64,000 nt of DNA from Aplectana chamaeleonis (taxonomy: Eukaryota; Nematoda; Chromadorea; Rhabditida; Cosmocercidae). Where the stretch lies: positions 110,583 through 174,582 of the forward strand of contig JAPDOI010001485.1 of NCBI GenBank assembly GCA_029168955.1. The letters run 5' to 3'. Of the stretch, positions 21,608-31,426 are shown in pieces. Below the pieces are notes generated by a model. It had not been told where the DNA came from and did no database searches. It was given only the letters and a program-made list of their open reading frames with translations. Both the position numbers and the translations under genes were made by a program. Within the stretch, counting starts at the first letter, position 1, and each line of letters begins with the position of its first letter.

Positions 21608-23332
21608 TCAGATGTATATTGGTTTCCAATTAAAACTGCTTTTCATTTCTTTGAGTTTTTCCGTGAAGGAATTTAAATTTGAACAGATATTAGCTAATCT
21701 CAAGGTCTCCGTGTAAATTGTGGATGCTTTGACTTTTATAGAGATGTCAGAATGAGCATGAGGAAATCTTTTAACTCTGAAATTAAAATCTTTTGTCTTA
21801 TTATACAATTTTGTGTTTATTCTATTATTAATTATTTCTATACTAATGTGTAAGTTATTGGTTTTATAGGGATTGTTGTGCGTCTTTTTGAGCTCCAATA
21901 CATTCTTGTATATTAGTGAAATTTGACTGTCCACAAATGTTTCATCTTTATTATGGATTATAAGCAAGTCATCCATATATCTAAAAGGTTTGAAAAGTAC
22001 GTTATTTTCAATTTTGCGCTAATAGAGTACCTATACTCCAACATGGAAACTGTTATATCAGCTAACAATGGGCTGAAGTTACCACCCTGAGGAACTCCTT
22101 TTCATCTGTTGAAGCACAAGTTCTCCGAAACGACAGTAACTGTTGCGTAAAAGATAGTCAACGTGATATATCAAGTCTGTGATGGTATAATATCTGTAAC
22201 CGCCTTTATCTAGCTCAGAATCTCGATAAAATACTCTGTATCCATTAGTAACTATCCATTTTTTATTAGCATTTTTGAAGCAAATTTTCAAAAATTCTTT
22301 CATGTTATACAGAATAAAACTGTGCGGAAGGTTAGTGAACATATCCGTAAAATCAGCAGAATAAACTTGAACCCCATTGGTACTCAATCTACATAATTGA
22401 GCTGCTATGTTAATGTTGGAGATAGACCAATAGGTCTTGAGTCCTCCCTTCCTTTGGTAACTCACATTGGTATAATTAATAAAATGTGTCTTGAGAAACG
22501 AGAAAATTTTTTGTAGTTCTACTGCTAATGGTTTCATGCTGCTGTTTCTTGCTCCCGTAATGAATCTGAATTTTATGGGATCCTTATGCAATTTCGGTAA
22601 AGCGTAGATGATGGGTAGCTCACAATCTATGTCAAATTTAAGTCCTGCTATAATATTGAAAAACTTATGCTTTAAAATAGTTGTTTGCCTGTTGGCATTT
22701 TGAATCAGCTTATATGTGTCATTATGGTTTTGTTCTCTTTCAAAATTACCGTTTATGATATTAATTCCAAGTTCTTTCATGAGAGTTATGGTGTAGTATT
22801 TCTTACAAATAATCCCATTCAAGTGTTTCAAGTGTTTCTGGTATTCTTTTATACTCTTATAAGGTATCAGGCTATTAGACTGCCTACTGAAGGAAGTCCC
22901 TTGTAGTATTGGTTTGAGTCTTTTTCTGTACTGTTTTTTGAAGTGCAACTGCAAGTTATTTATTTTAATAACATCTAGCTTGTACGTATTTTTCATATAG
23001 TTGATGAATTTCGCTGTAGCGTCGAAATAAGTTTGTGATATTTCACTCCTGTTATTCATCTTGTCTGTCACCTAGCCCGAATGGCTCAATTGTACACAAA
23101 AAATTGAAAATGAGGCTAGCAAAGTTGATAACACGGGAGAGGCTAGCTTGATCACAATTACGCACGATTCAAATAAATGCTCGAATCTCCACTGGCCATA
23201 ATTGATATCCCTAACGAGTTCTTCGTCATCCGAAACCTCTATGACCTCCTTGATCACCTCACTATCGAACACGCTAGTGGCGACCGCATAAACTTTTTCT
23301 CCCGTCTCCACCGAAGTGCCCAAGAAGTTCAA
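21608..23332 (-). pseudogene. Penelope-like reverse transcriptase, frameshifted
   Basis: Reading right to left, a 330-codon stretch (23,071-22,079) contains IYALPKLHKDPIKFRFITGA, VYSADFTDMFTNLP (motif A, catalytic Asp) and, after a frame change near 22,100, GVPQGGNFSPLLADITVSML (motif B). A second frame change near 21,985 gives FRYMDDLLIIHN (catalytic pair), followed by KTKDFNFRVKRFPHAHSDI. The LPKLHK block and motif order fit Penelope-like rather than LTR or LINE RTs. It ends at TGA 21,608-21,610 with no GIY-YIG endonuclease. An 86-codon frame (23,332-23,072) precedes it in the same frame, separated only by TAG at 23,072-23,074, so the N-terminus may extend upstream. Confidence 0.75.
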
Positions 23333-23511
23333 CTAAAAAATGGCGATTTCCTTCGAATCGCAGGGGTTTTTCTTTATACATTCCAATTTCTCCTATTTCT
23401 CTCTTTCTTTATCTCCTCCGCTCTCTTCTCATTCTTTGCAACTTCAGATACTTTTTTCCTCTCCTCGTTTTCATCTCTTCATTAATGTGATATTTCTCTT
23501 CGGTTTAACTA

Positions 23512-23690
23512 CCTATTTATTTATTTACAATTTTATTTACTCATTTATTCACTTTTTTATTTAATTACTTATTTATTTATTTATTTACTTATTTATTTAT
23601 TTATTTATTTACTTATTTATTTATTTACTTATTTATTTAATTATTTGTTAATTGACTTGTTTACTTATTTATTTATTTATTTTTGTCGTT
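23512..23690. repeat. ATTT microsatellite
   Basis: About 180 bp of ATTT/ACTT tetranucleotide repeats with small interruptions. It lies 5' of the Penelope-like RT. Confidence 0.9.
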
Positions 23691-23717
23691 CTCTGGACCA
23701 GATTCCGGTCCGCATTT

Positions 23718-23842
23718 GCGGACTACGGTTATTGCATCATAAGACACGTGTTAGTCGTGCTGGGGCCGCTTTTTCCCGTCACGATTCACCCTTCTCCCAG
23801 CATGATTATCACGTGTCTCATGATGCAACAGTCGTAGTCCGC
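23718..23842. repeat. Hairpin repeat
   Basis: GCGGACTACGGTTATTGCAT...GACACGTG faces CACGTGTC...ATGCAACAGTCGTAGTCCGC. The arms are about 33 bp around about 55 bp containing CCCTTCTCCCAGCATGATTA. A related phrase (CCCTTCTCCCAGCACGATTA) recurs at about 24,200 beside CAGCACGA/TCGTGCTG pairs, so this is a small foldback family. Confidence 0.65.
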
Positions 23843-24689
23843 AATTATTTATTTGGCTGTCAAGGCGATATTTCTCTTTTTGCCTTCTGTTTATTGATCT
23901 CGATCTTTTACTATTTCTTGCTCTTTGTCTTGATCTCGATCGTCTTGCCCTTCTGATTAATGCTATTGTTAATCTTCTTGTTCTAGTTGGTGTAGTAATG
24001 CCTATGAATGGTTCAGTAATAATATTCAAAATTTGATGGTTTCGATTTTTGCGGAACTCATCGACAAATGTCCTTTCACGTGGACTCAAATGAAAATTTT
24101 CTTTGCAGAGAAGAGCGAGTTTATCAGCGGACACTTGCGGACAGACGCGGTGGCAGCACGACGATAATCGTGCTGGACTAGCGGGTCCCGACACAAATAC
24201 CCCTTCTCCCAGCACGATTATAATTGTGCTGCGTGCTGAAACAGCGACTCGTCGCAATCGTGGAGCGGAATTTCAGCTCGATAACGACAGTACAATCAGT
24301 TTCAACAGCTGGCGTATGCCATTGAAAAGGGTCTACAATCACTCTCAACGAGAACGTTCGATCCCATGAGAATTCGTTGAATAGAACACACGAGTACTAA
24401 GCTCACAACGCGATTAACACATTGAATTTTTTATAGAAGGATAAGGAAAGAGACAAAGGAAGGAAGTGCGAGAGTATAAACGGAATATTGTAAAATACAT
24501 ACAAGAAATGTCATCTTAGGCTGAAGAAATGTAGTAAAATTCCTCCTAACACAAAAAGTTTTATTTGAAAAGTGACACTCAGCAGGTATGCATTGCTCCC
24601 ATTGGAATGGCGCGCATTAAACGCCAAACATAGTTATCATACATAATAATGAACGGCTGAGTTGACCAGAGATCGTTGACCGATGACCA

Positions 24690-24885
24690 GAGAATGTGCG
24701 GGACTCAGGAGTGCGCCAAGCGCCGGGGAGGGTGTACGGGACCCAACTGAGAGTTCACCAGGCGCTGGGGAAGGTGTGCGGGACCCGACTGGGGGTACGC
24801 CTAGCGCCGGGAAAGTGTGTTGGACCCAACTGGGAGTGAGCCGACGCAGGTGAAAGTGTGTGGGACCGGACTGGGTTTCGAGGAA
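24690..24885. repeat. 42-bp-type minisatellite, opposite orientation
   Basis: About 4-5 units with GTGCGGGACCCAACTGGGAG, the reverse complement of the CACTCCCA...GGGTCCCGCAC motif of the arrays at 15.0 and 29.2-30.4 kb. It suggests that a family H-type piece was carried here. Confidence 0.7.
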
Positions 24886-25149
24886 CGACAATACCTAAGT
24901 ACTCATTTGGCAACGATTTCATCATTCGATGCGTCATAATACACGCCTACAAGTACGCCACAAAGCGGCGTGAGTGTGCACCTTGTTTTTCATTAACATG
25001 AAATTAAAAAAACCAAACCTCTCCAGCTGGATCGCGGCTGGGGCGATTTTGAGCTAAACACGCGGTAGGCTTGAAACGGCTAGGGCCTCGATTATAGTTG
25101 GCCGATCGCCGTAGCCAGCCCGGTCGATAATCACGAAAGACATGAATGA

Positions 25150-25486
25150 GGTGGGGTGGAAAAAACGTATTCGCCAACAACCCGCCGAGGGACGTCGAAG
25201 GGAAACGGAAGGGTTGATACCGCGCGCGGCAGAGGAACAGATCAACCCATCTTACACTGTGTATCATGGAAATGCAAACTGTGTTCCGTAGCGATATCAC
25301 TACGGAAAGATAAAGGTTCTATCGAGAAGCGAGTACTCTCCAGCGATCCGATGCGAAAAAATCCGGCGGCCGCGGCGGAAGCCAAGGAAGGCGAGAGGTG
25401 GCCGTGGAGCGCGCATTTCGTGCTGAAATTTCACCTCATATTTCCTTCTACTTCCCGGCGGTTTGAAGGCGAGTACGACCCCGGGT
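25150..25486. mobile_element. GGGGTCGTATTCGCC-family element
   Basis: CGTATTCGCCAACAACCCGC at the left and GGCGAGTACGACCCCG at the right, with shared interior (GAGGTGGCCGTGGAGCGCGC; GGAAATGCAAACTGTGTT) in reverse orientation relative to 35,234-35,553. The left terminus is decayed. No protein. Confidence 0.65.
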
Positions 25487-25699
25487 GCTTTTTGCAACCT
25501 CCATCGTCCATGCTTTTCATACGTTTCGACCGGGTCGGCCAAGACGGGTTACGGCGATTTTTTCATCCAATTCTGACAGGGACCTAGCTCCCTCATTTAG
25601 AGCCGATTGAAGTGTGGCGTATTGGGTTTATCATGTCAAGATATCCTTATTTTTGCCATAACCGATCGCTCCTCAGCTTGCTCCCCCAAGCTCATTTAA

Positions 25700-26423
25700 A
25701 GGCAGCAGACACGCTCGAAAAAGTTGTTGAGATAACTACGTTACCGAAGTCGCATGGCTCCTAGTAAACTGCTCACGCCGTTGGAAGCGTCAAAAACGAG
25801 TCAAAACTACTAAATACCAGCAATACAAATCGAAAAATCTCTGCAACCCCGCCCCAAAATATACTCTGTTTATCTTAAATTGCACAAAACACGGTCCGCC
25901 AATAGTCCTCTTAATGGCCCGCTAGTACCGTAGTGTACGTCCACGACGCGTTCTCGGCAGACCCGCGTGTGCACCCGGTGTGCAGAGCAATCGACTCGTC
26001 ATTGCCGTCACTCGGCCACCCTCCCCTGCCACCCGGGTCTGCCGAGAACGCTTCGTGGACGTACACTACGGTACTAGCGGGCTAATTAGAGGACTATTGG
26101 CAGACCGTGTTTTGTGCAATTCAAGATAAACAGAGTATACAAACTCGTCCAGATTGATAGTACTAATACGGCCACTTTGGCTAGTTTGATGCTTCCAACA
26201 AGGTGAACCTTTCAGTATAGGCTGTAATTGTATATCGGCTTCTCTATTTCAACCGTCTTGTTGCTAATATTCGCTGTTTCAACCGCGCGCCGTAAGACTC
26301 GTCCACTTTCACCTGATACCAAATTAACCGTTTTCCGTTTTTTCGTCAGTTCCCAGTACAACCAGCTCCAAACCTTTGATTTATGTCATAAAATCGATAC
26401 CATTTTGAGCGTGTCTGCTGCCT
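25700..26423. mobile_element. TTAA element, subfamily AGGCAGCAGACACGCTC, with nested hairpin
   Basis: It starts AGGCAGCAGACACGCTCGAA after TTAA (25,696-25,699) and ends GAGCGTGTCTGCTGCCT before CTAA. It aligns along its length, in opposite orientation, with the copy inside the Tc1 element at 48,758-49,251, apart from a 280-bp hairpin insertion. Confidence 0.8.
25862..26137. mobile_element. Palindromic MITE, TA target
   Basis: Arms of about 115 bp starting TACTCTGTTTATCTT. TA flanks both ends (25,860-25,861; 26,138-26,139). The host element resumes directly and matches the uninterrupted copy near 49,070. A TA target fits Tc1/mariner-type mobilisation. Confidence 0.75.
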
Positions 26424-26739
26424 CTAAGCAAACTAGACTTTGGATATTGTTGATTGAAAAAGCTTGTCCTTTGCTGTTTAAAAGCAAGCGGTTTTGGGCT
26501 GTTTCAACTTATTCGTGCGCTACCCCAAGCCCCACCCCTACTTCCAACGTTTGCTTATTTCCAATTATTTGGGACCAGATACTGACCTTCGTGATAAAAA
26601 CCTTTTTTTTCTCTTTTCACAAACCCTGCATCCGAGTATTAATGCGTTTCGAAAGAGCGCCAATTCATTGGAAGCAATGAATACCTGCCGCACGTGCATG
26701 CGTACTAATAGCGGCCGTCTTCAAAAATGTTTCGTACTG

Positions 26740-27357
26740 ACCGCGTGATAAAATCGAGCCTTCCGCGGTTGAGTGCGTACTAACCGCGGTCAATCCTACG
26801 AGCAACCTTTGTACCGACCGCGTGACAATGCGTCCCGACAGCGTGTGCATGCGCACCGACAGCGTAACAATGCTTACCGACCCCGTGCCAATGCGTATCA
26901 ACGGCGTGACAAGACGTACTGACCACGAGACAGTGCGTACCGACCGCGTAGCAATGTCTACCGACCGCGTGGCAATGCGTACTGAACGAGTGGAATTGCG
27001 TACCGACCGCGCGGCAATGCGTACCCACAGCGTGGCATTGCGTACTGACCGCGGCGCGGCGCGCTCCCACCGCTGTCAGTATCTGAAAAGCGGTCCTACT
27101 GACCGCGTGGCAATGCGTACTAACCGCGTTGCAGTGCGTACCGGCCGCGAGGCGATGCATACCGACCGCGTGGCAAGACGTACCGACCGCGTGGCGATGC
27201 GTACTAACCGCGTGGCATTCCGTACTGACCGCGTGGCCGTGCGTATCGACCGGGCTAATTTGCGTGCCGACCGCGTGCGAATTGCGTTCCAAACGTCGCC
27301 CATCCCGCTGTCGGTACGCAACCTGTCCGCGGTCGGTACGGAACATGTCCGCGGTCG
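26740..27357. repeat. Right subterminal array, 21-bp GACCGCGTGGCAATGCGT units
   Basis: About 25 units of TACCGACCGCGTGGCAATGC with a 21-bp period run to about 27,270, followed by two or three units in reverse (GTCCGCGGTCGGTAC) next to the terminus. Because 21 is a multiple of 3 both strands stay open: a 260-codon (-) and a 192-codon (+) frame overlap here. Both are products of the repeat, not genes. Confidence 0.85.
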
Positions 27358-27925
27358 GTCCATCCCATTGTCTGAGCAGGTATGGTCCCTCAAAGATTGA
27401 GCTATGGAAACATGGTCGACGAGTTGTCCGAGGCTTGTAACTTCCGTCTTTTGCAGCCGATCTATGCGAGCTGACCTGAGTAAAGAGAGAAGCTGAGAAT
27501 GAAGGGAAGAACGGGGCTAATGATTGGAAATCATCGCTCATCTCACGATCTCGAGCATTCATTTGTTCACGTCGGTGGGCGTGTGATGCGCTTTTGAGGT
27601 TTTCAATGCGCTCGAAGTTGCAACTTCGGGCTCTTTTGGGGCTCTTCCTGGCTCGTTTTCATGCGTTCTTTCGACGTTAACGTTACACAGTGTCCCTCCA
27701 CTACCCAATCCTAGTGGAATTTCGAGAACTTTTTTCATCGTGAACACTGCCTTTAAACTTTCAATGTTTAAAATTGATTACGAATGTTCGGTGCATGTCA
27801 ATGACCTCATTTATGAAGACTAGTGAGGAGTATGATTCTCTATGGAGGCCTGATGCTCTCACTATTCTTCGCAGCCTTTTCTTGTATGTCTGCTCCCGAC
27901 CAGCAATAAATAGCTTGTCTATCTT

Positions 27926-28197
27926 AAAACATTCATCGTTAATTTCGTAAGGGTTCGAAATGTTCCAAAAAGAAGATGCATTTGGGGATCGAAAGGTGAG
28001 TGTTCATTGCGCTAAACCATTACCCACTTTCCTCAGACAAAGAGCACTACGTGCAGCACATCAGCAAAATATCTTTGTCCGCAGAAGGTGCTGACTACGC
28101 ACCACTCACAGAAAAGGAGCCGTGCAGTGTCGGTGGCTATCTGAGTCCATTCTGTGGAGCACGGTACCAACCCGAATACATATGCACAAGTAGTTGA
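27926..28197 (+). CDS. Possible two-exon host gene fragment, unrecognised
   Basis: An open stretch ending at AAAG (27,993) can be spliced over a GTGAGT...TTTCCTCAG interval of about 40 nt to a downstream stretch that codes DKEHYVQHISKISLSAEGAD and then a Cys-containing end (CSVGGYLSPFCGARYQPEYI, then CTSS) with stop TGA at 28,195-28,197. The donor and acceptor consensus and the very short length fit nematode introns. The sequence is unlike the surrounding repeats. I recognise no family. The 5' end is not defined, and it may be a gene remnant. Confidence 0.35.
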
Positions 28198-28355
28198 CTT
28201 GATTCATGGATAAGTTTGTATTTTGAACTTCAGATTCCGCATTTAAAGTAGCCCTACTAACCAGAAAACTAGAAAGTTTCGGCCACAGAAAAGTGCCGCA
28301 TATGTTTTTTGTGATTTGATATTACCTGGAAGACGCGTATGGTTTGCTTTTTCGA

Positions 28356-28475
28356 TTTAGTCTGACGGATGGACCAGGCGGTTGGCCGTGCGCGGGTTGG
28401 CGGCCTCACTGGAATGGGGTTTCGATTTGCGTGGGACGATCTACCGTCGCTGCCCCGTCCATTCATCAGACTAAA
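28356..28475. mobile_element. 120-bp TIR repeat (TTTAGTCTGA ends)
   Basis: TTTAGTCTGACGGATGGACC faces GTCCATTCATCAGACTAAA. A second copy at 41,061-41,180 has the same length and the same GGCGG and GATCTACCGTCG core. Non-coding. Confidence 0.7.
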
Positions 28476-29199
28476 ATTATAGCGAGAACTCTATTGGCAT
28501 TGACAAGACAAAGTTCTGAGCGCATTCTCACCCATGACAAACCATGCACAAACTATAGACATCCTCAGATTCCTGAAAGTTTAGGTTCCTGGCAAAAAGT
28601 AAAGATTTGGCATGGCCATTTTTTCGAAAAATTAGAAATATACTCATTTAAAAAGGGAAGGTAAGAAAATGAATAAAGTTTTGAAATATTCCTGAGAACG
28701 ATTTGGCGTAGAATAATTTGATTTTTGGGAAATGTAGTGAAATAGTTGAAAGTATGATTTGGCAGTCGAGTTTGAACCAACTATTGAAAAGAGTTGAGCA
28801 AAAGGAGGAATCGCATCAAATGAGCTTATCCGTAGAACATATCGAAGCTAAATCACGCGTGATATGGAACAAACAGTTGATTTTACTTCACTTAATACGT
28901 GAAGACTGCGGCATTCCAGCTCTGAACGAGCTTTTACTGCTTGCCTTATCACGCGTGATTTAGCTTCGATATGTTACGCCAAATCGTTCTCAGGAATATT
29001 TTAAAACTTTTTCCATTTTTCTTTACCTTCCCTTTTTTAAGGAGTATATTTCTAATTTTTCGAAAAAATGGCCATGCCAAATCTTTACTTTTGCCAGGAA
29101 CCTAAACTTTCAGGAATTTCATTTATTTTTCCTAAAGGTTTCCTTTCTAACATGATTTATGCCTGGTGGTGTTAATTCAAAGTAAACCCACTGATGCCC

Positions 29200-29440
29200 T
29201 GCCCCGCCCCTCCCCCTTCTATGACGTCTTGCGCACTCCAACTGATGGCCTGCACACTTTCTATGACGTCCTGCACACTCCCACTGATGACCTGCACACC
29301 CAACTATGACGTCCTGCACACTCCCACTGATGACCTGCACACTATCTATGACGTCCTGCACACTCCCATCAATGTCCTGCACACTTTCTATGACGTCCTG
29401 CACACTTTCTACGGCGTTCTGCGCACACCCATTTGGGTCA
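29200..29440. repeat. 42-bp-type minisatellite in family H
   Basis: Repeats of CTATGACGTCCTGCACACTC with CCACTGATGACCTGCACA, spaced 39-42 bp. It is a variant of the CTACGGCGTCCTGCGCACTC unit found further on. Confidence 0.8.
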
Positions 29441-29765
29441 CAAGCACGCTCATGCCAATCATTGTTTTTCCGCAGTGCTACCTTAACCCTCTTTAAAAAT
29501 TTGCCAAGTGTCAGCTTGGGTATGAACACATCGTAATAGCCAACAATCATGCTTGCATAATTTCGACCTCCTCAGCCACTTCCCAGCGGCTTCTCGGAGA
29601 GAGCGGTGTGTGAATGAATGCATACCGCTCCTCTGCCCTTTTACACCCCGCATGTTATGAGCGTGTGTTTTCGTTCGTTATCATGCTTTGTTCAAGAAGG
29701 TTACGCTAGCAAATAATCGGCATGGGCGTACTTGTATTTAGGTCCCACACGTTGTACGGCGTCTG

Positions 29766-29958
29766 GTGCTATGTGGGAAAGGGGGGGGGGCACTGTTGTA
29801 TCGCACTTGGCCACGCCCATTTTTCCGTACCGCCATGACTCTCCTGATTTTGGCAGGGGAGGTAAACCCCGGGTAGGTGCTCAAATTTAGTGCGGCACAG
29901 TAAAATGGGCGTGGCCAAATCCATCGCGCCATAATGCCCCCCCCTTCCCACATAGCAC
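29766..29958. mobile_element. GC-rich hairpin insertion in the minisatellite
   Basis: GTGCTATGTGGGAAAGGGGG faces CCCCTTCCCACATAGCAC. Inner arms GGCCACGCCCATTTT and AAAATGGGCGTGGCC also pair. The interrupted minisatellite phrase GGCGTC[C/T]GG resumes after it. Confidence 0.7.
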
Positions 29959-29959
29959 C

Positions 29960-30430
29960 CGGCGCCTTGCGCACTTCACTTGGTCACCGCACACTTTCTA
30001 CAGCGTCCTGCGCACTCTCATTTGGGTCCCACACAGTTTCTACGGCGTTCTGTGCACGCCCATAAGGGTCCCGCATACTTTCTACGGCGTCCGACGTTTT
30101 GTCATTTTGGTCGTACAAACTTTCTACGGCGTCCCGCGCACTCTCATTTGGGTCCCGCACACTTTCTACGGCGTCCTGCGCACTCTCATTTGGGTCCCGC
30201 ACACTTTCTACGGCGTCCGGCGCGAGAGCGGTGTGTAAATGAATGCATACCTCCCCTCTGCCCTTTTATACCTCGCATGTTATGAGCGTGTGTTATCGTT
30301 CGTTATCATGTTTTGTTCAAGAATGGTTACGGTAGCCCTGCGGAAAAAATGATCGGCGTCCGGCGCGCTCCCGCTTGGGTCCCGCACACGTTCTACGGCG
30401 TCTTGCGCACTCCTACTGGGGTACCGCTGA
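29960..30430. repeat. 42-bp minisatellite, regular units
   Basis: Units of 42 bp with CACTCTCATTTGGGTCCCGC followed by ACACTTTCTACGGCGTCCTG are nearly identical at 29,990-30,215 and resume at 30,345-30,430. A 130-bp duplicated block separates the two parts. Confidence 0.85.
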
Positions 30431-31157
30431 GTCACACCGTGAGGCGTTCCAAAAAGTACTTCCGAGATCCCGCCGTATTGATTGAAGCGTTGCCCCGTCA
30501 AATCCTGAGCGAAAGCCTATCAGTAACGGTGTTTATTTCACTAGTTCATTTTTACGAATGAGTAAACGTCGGATGGTTTGTAATAACATGTTTACGCGTT
30601 TTTGTCTTTCTTGGCCCTCAATTTTGAGGATCCGCAAAAATTGAGCTAGCAACTTCAAAATTTGACAGGAGCTAGCTAGGTGCAAACATACCCAGCTCCC
30701 TGGCCAAAAATGAGCTTTCTAGCTCAACGATAAGGGTTCTAAAAAGATCGTGAACGCCTTCTGAAAAAAAGGAGATGAACATTTTATTGACCAAATTGAC
30801 GTGGTTTTGACACTTTTTCTCGAATCTCAGGTAACCCTTCCGGACCATTTTTTGAACAGTTATTCAGCTTTCTAAAGTATATTAAATGCAAAAAAGACGG
30901 TAGTCCTACGTTTACTCTGGACCCTGATACTGAGATCAGGGGGTTGCGCGAAGGCGAATCAAAGCCAAATCTGGTGAGCGCTTCGCGCTCACCACAATTT
31001 AAAACCGTCGCAGAAGTCTTTCCCTGACTGCAGACTTTCCTGATTAGCATCTTTCGGAGAGTTCATTTAATGACAAATCGGCATATTAGCCACAGCAGAA
31101 TTTGATCCGATGACGAAAAAACCATTGTGCTGTCATACTACTGGAGAGGATTCTTAT

Positions 31158-31235
31158 CTTAAAGGCATAGGACGGTCAAAAAATAATTTTTCAGATTTCA
31201 TCTATGTCATGGAGAGAGGGTTGTGATCTGAGAAA
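31158..31235. mobile_element. TTAA-element fragment
   Basis: TTAAAGGCATAGGACGGTCA and TTTTTCAGATTTCAT match the first 75 bp of the 4416-4899 subfamily. The rest is missing. Confidence 0.55.
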
Positions 31236-31426
31236 ATTTGCATTGACCGTGGCGGGACGGCACCGCAACCCAAGATCGTTCCGGGCTTATGTAGCAACGG
31301 CACAGTGATCCGAGCCCGTGCCGCGACACTGCAGCAACGGCTCCGGAATCTTGGAAGATTCCTTCTTGTCCGCAACAGTACAGCAACGGCACCGCAATCA
31401 TGAACGGTACGCGATAGCGAAGCGTG

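Larger units (their letters stand above)
19554..27376. mobile_element. CTCAGAC-ended element of 7.8 kb, TSD CA
   Basis: The left end CTCAGACAATGGGGTGGACC and inverted right end CTCAGACAATGGGATGGACC continue as GACCGCGG, giving 28 bp with one mismatch. CA flanks both sides. Removing it restores a 21-base host stretch equal in length to the 3.4 kb reference copy. Subterminal GC-rich arrays (19,560-20,290; 26,740-27,357) mirror each other. The interior holds a Penelope-like RT on the - strand, an ATTT microsatellite, a 42-bp minisatellite, a GGGGTCGTATTCGCC-family element and a TTAA element. Some of these are clearly later insertions. Whether the RT is cargo or a passenger cannot be decided from one copy. 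No transposase was recognised. Confidence 0.75.
19443..27752. mobile_element. TTAA-family element split by a 7.8 kb insertion
   Basis: The left end AGGCAGTGTTCACGATGAAA follows TCAA (19,439-19,442). The right end TTTTTTCATCGTGAACACTG (then CCT) precedes TTAA (27,753-27,756). The two parts (19,443-19,553 and 27,377-27,752) add up to about 485 bp, the usual family size, and each aligns with the uninterrupted copy at 3345-3550 right up to the insertion point. Confidence 0.8.
28578..30998 (+). repeat. Family H, third copy, foldback plus long tail
   Basis: Foldback arms at 28,578-28,790 (AGTTTAGGTTCCTGGCAAAA) and 28,975-29,112 enclose a short inverted pair, GAAGCTAAATCACGCGTGAT. The tail carries minisatellites (29,200-29,440; 29,960-30,430), two copies of a 130-bp block with GAGCGGTGTGTGAATGAATG (29,600-29,730; 30,222-30,355), GATCGTGAACGCC (about 30,746) and the terminal hairpin at 30,973-30,993. 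This is the longest copy in the window. Confidence 0.75.

Noticed and set aside
26780..27562. 260-codon open frame on the - strand with HAVGTHCHAVGTH-type repeats
   Set aside because: It is produced by the 21-bp GACCGCG array, whose period is a multiple of three. The opposite strand is open too, and there is no domain.
29980..30285. 101-codon frame with 14-residue repeats
   Set aside because: Follows the 42-bp minisatellite; no other coding sign.
28578..30998. Helitron
   Set aside because: The 3' hairpin is suggestive, but no CTRR end, no 5' TC start and no Rep/helicase sequence were seen, and the large foldback head is not typical.
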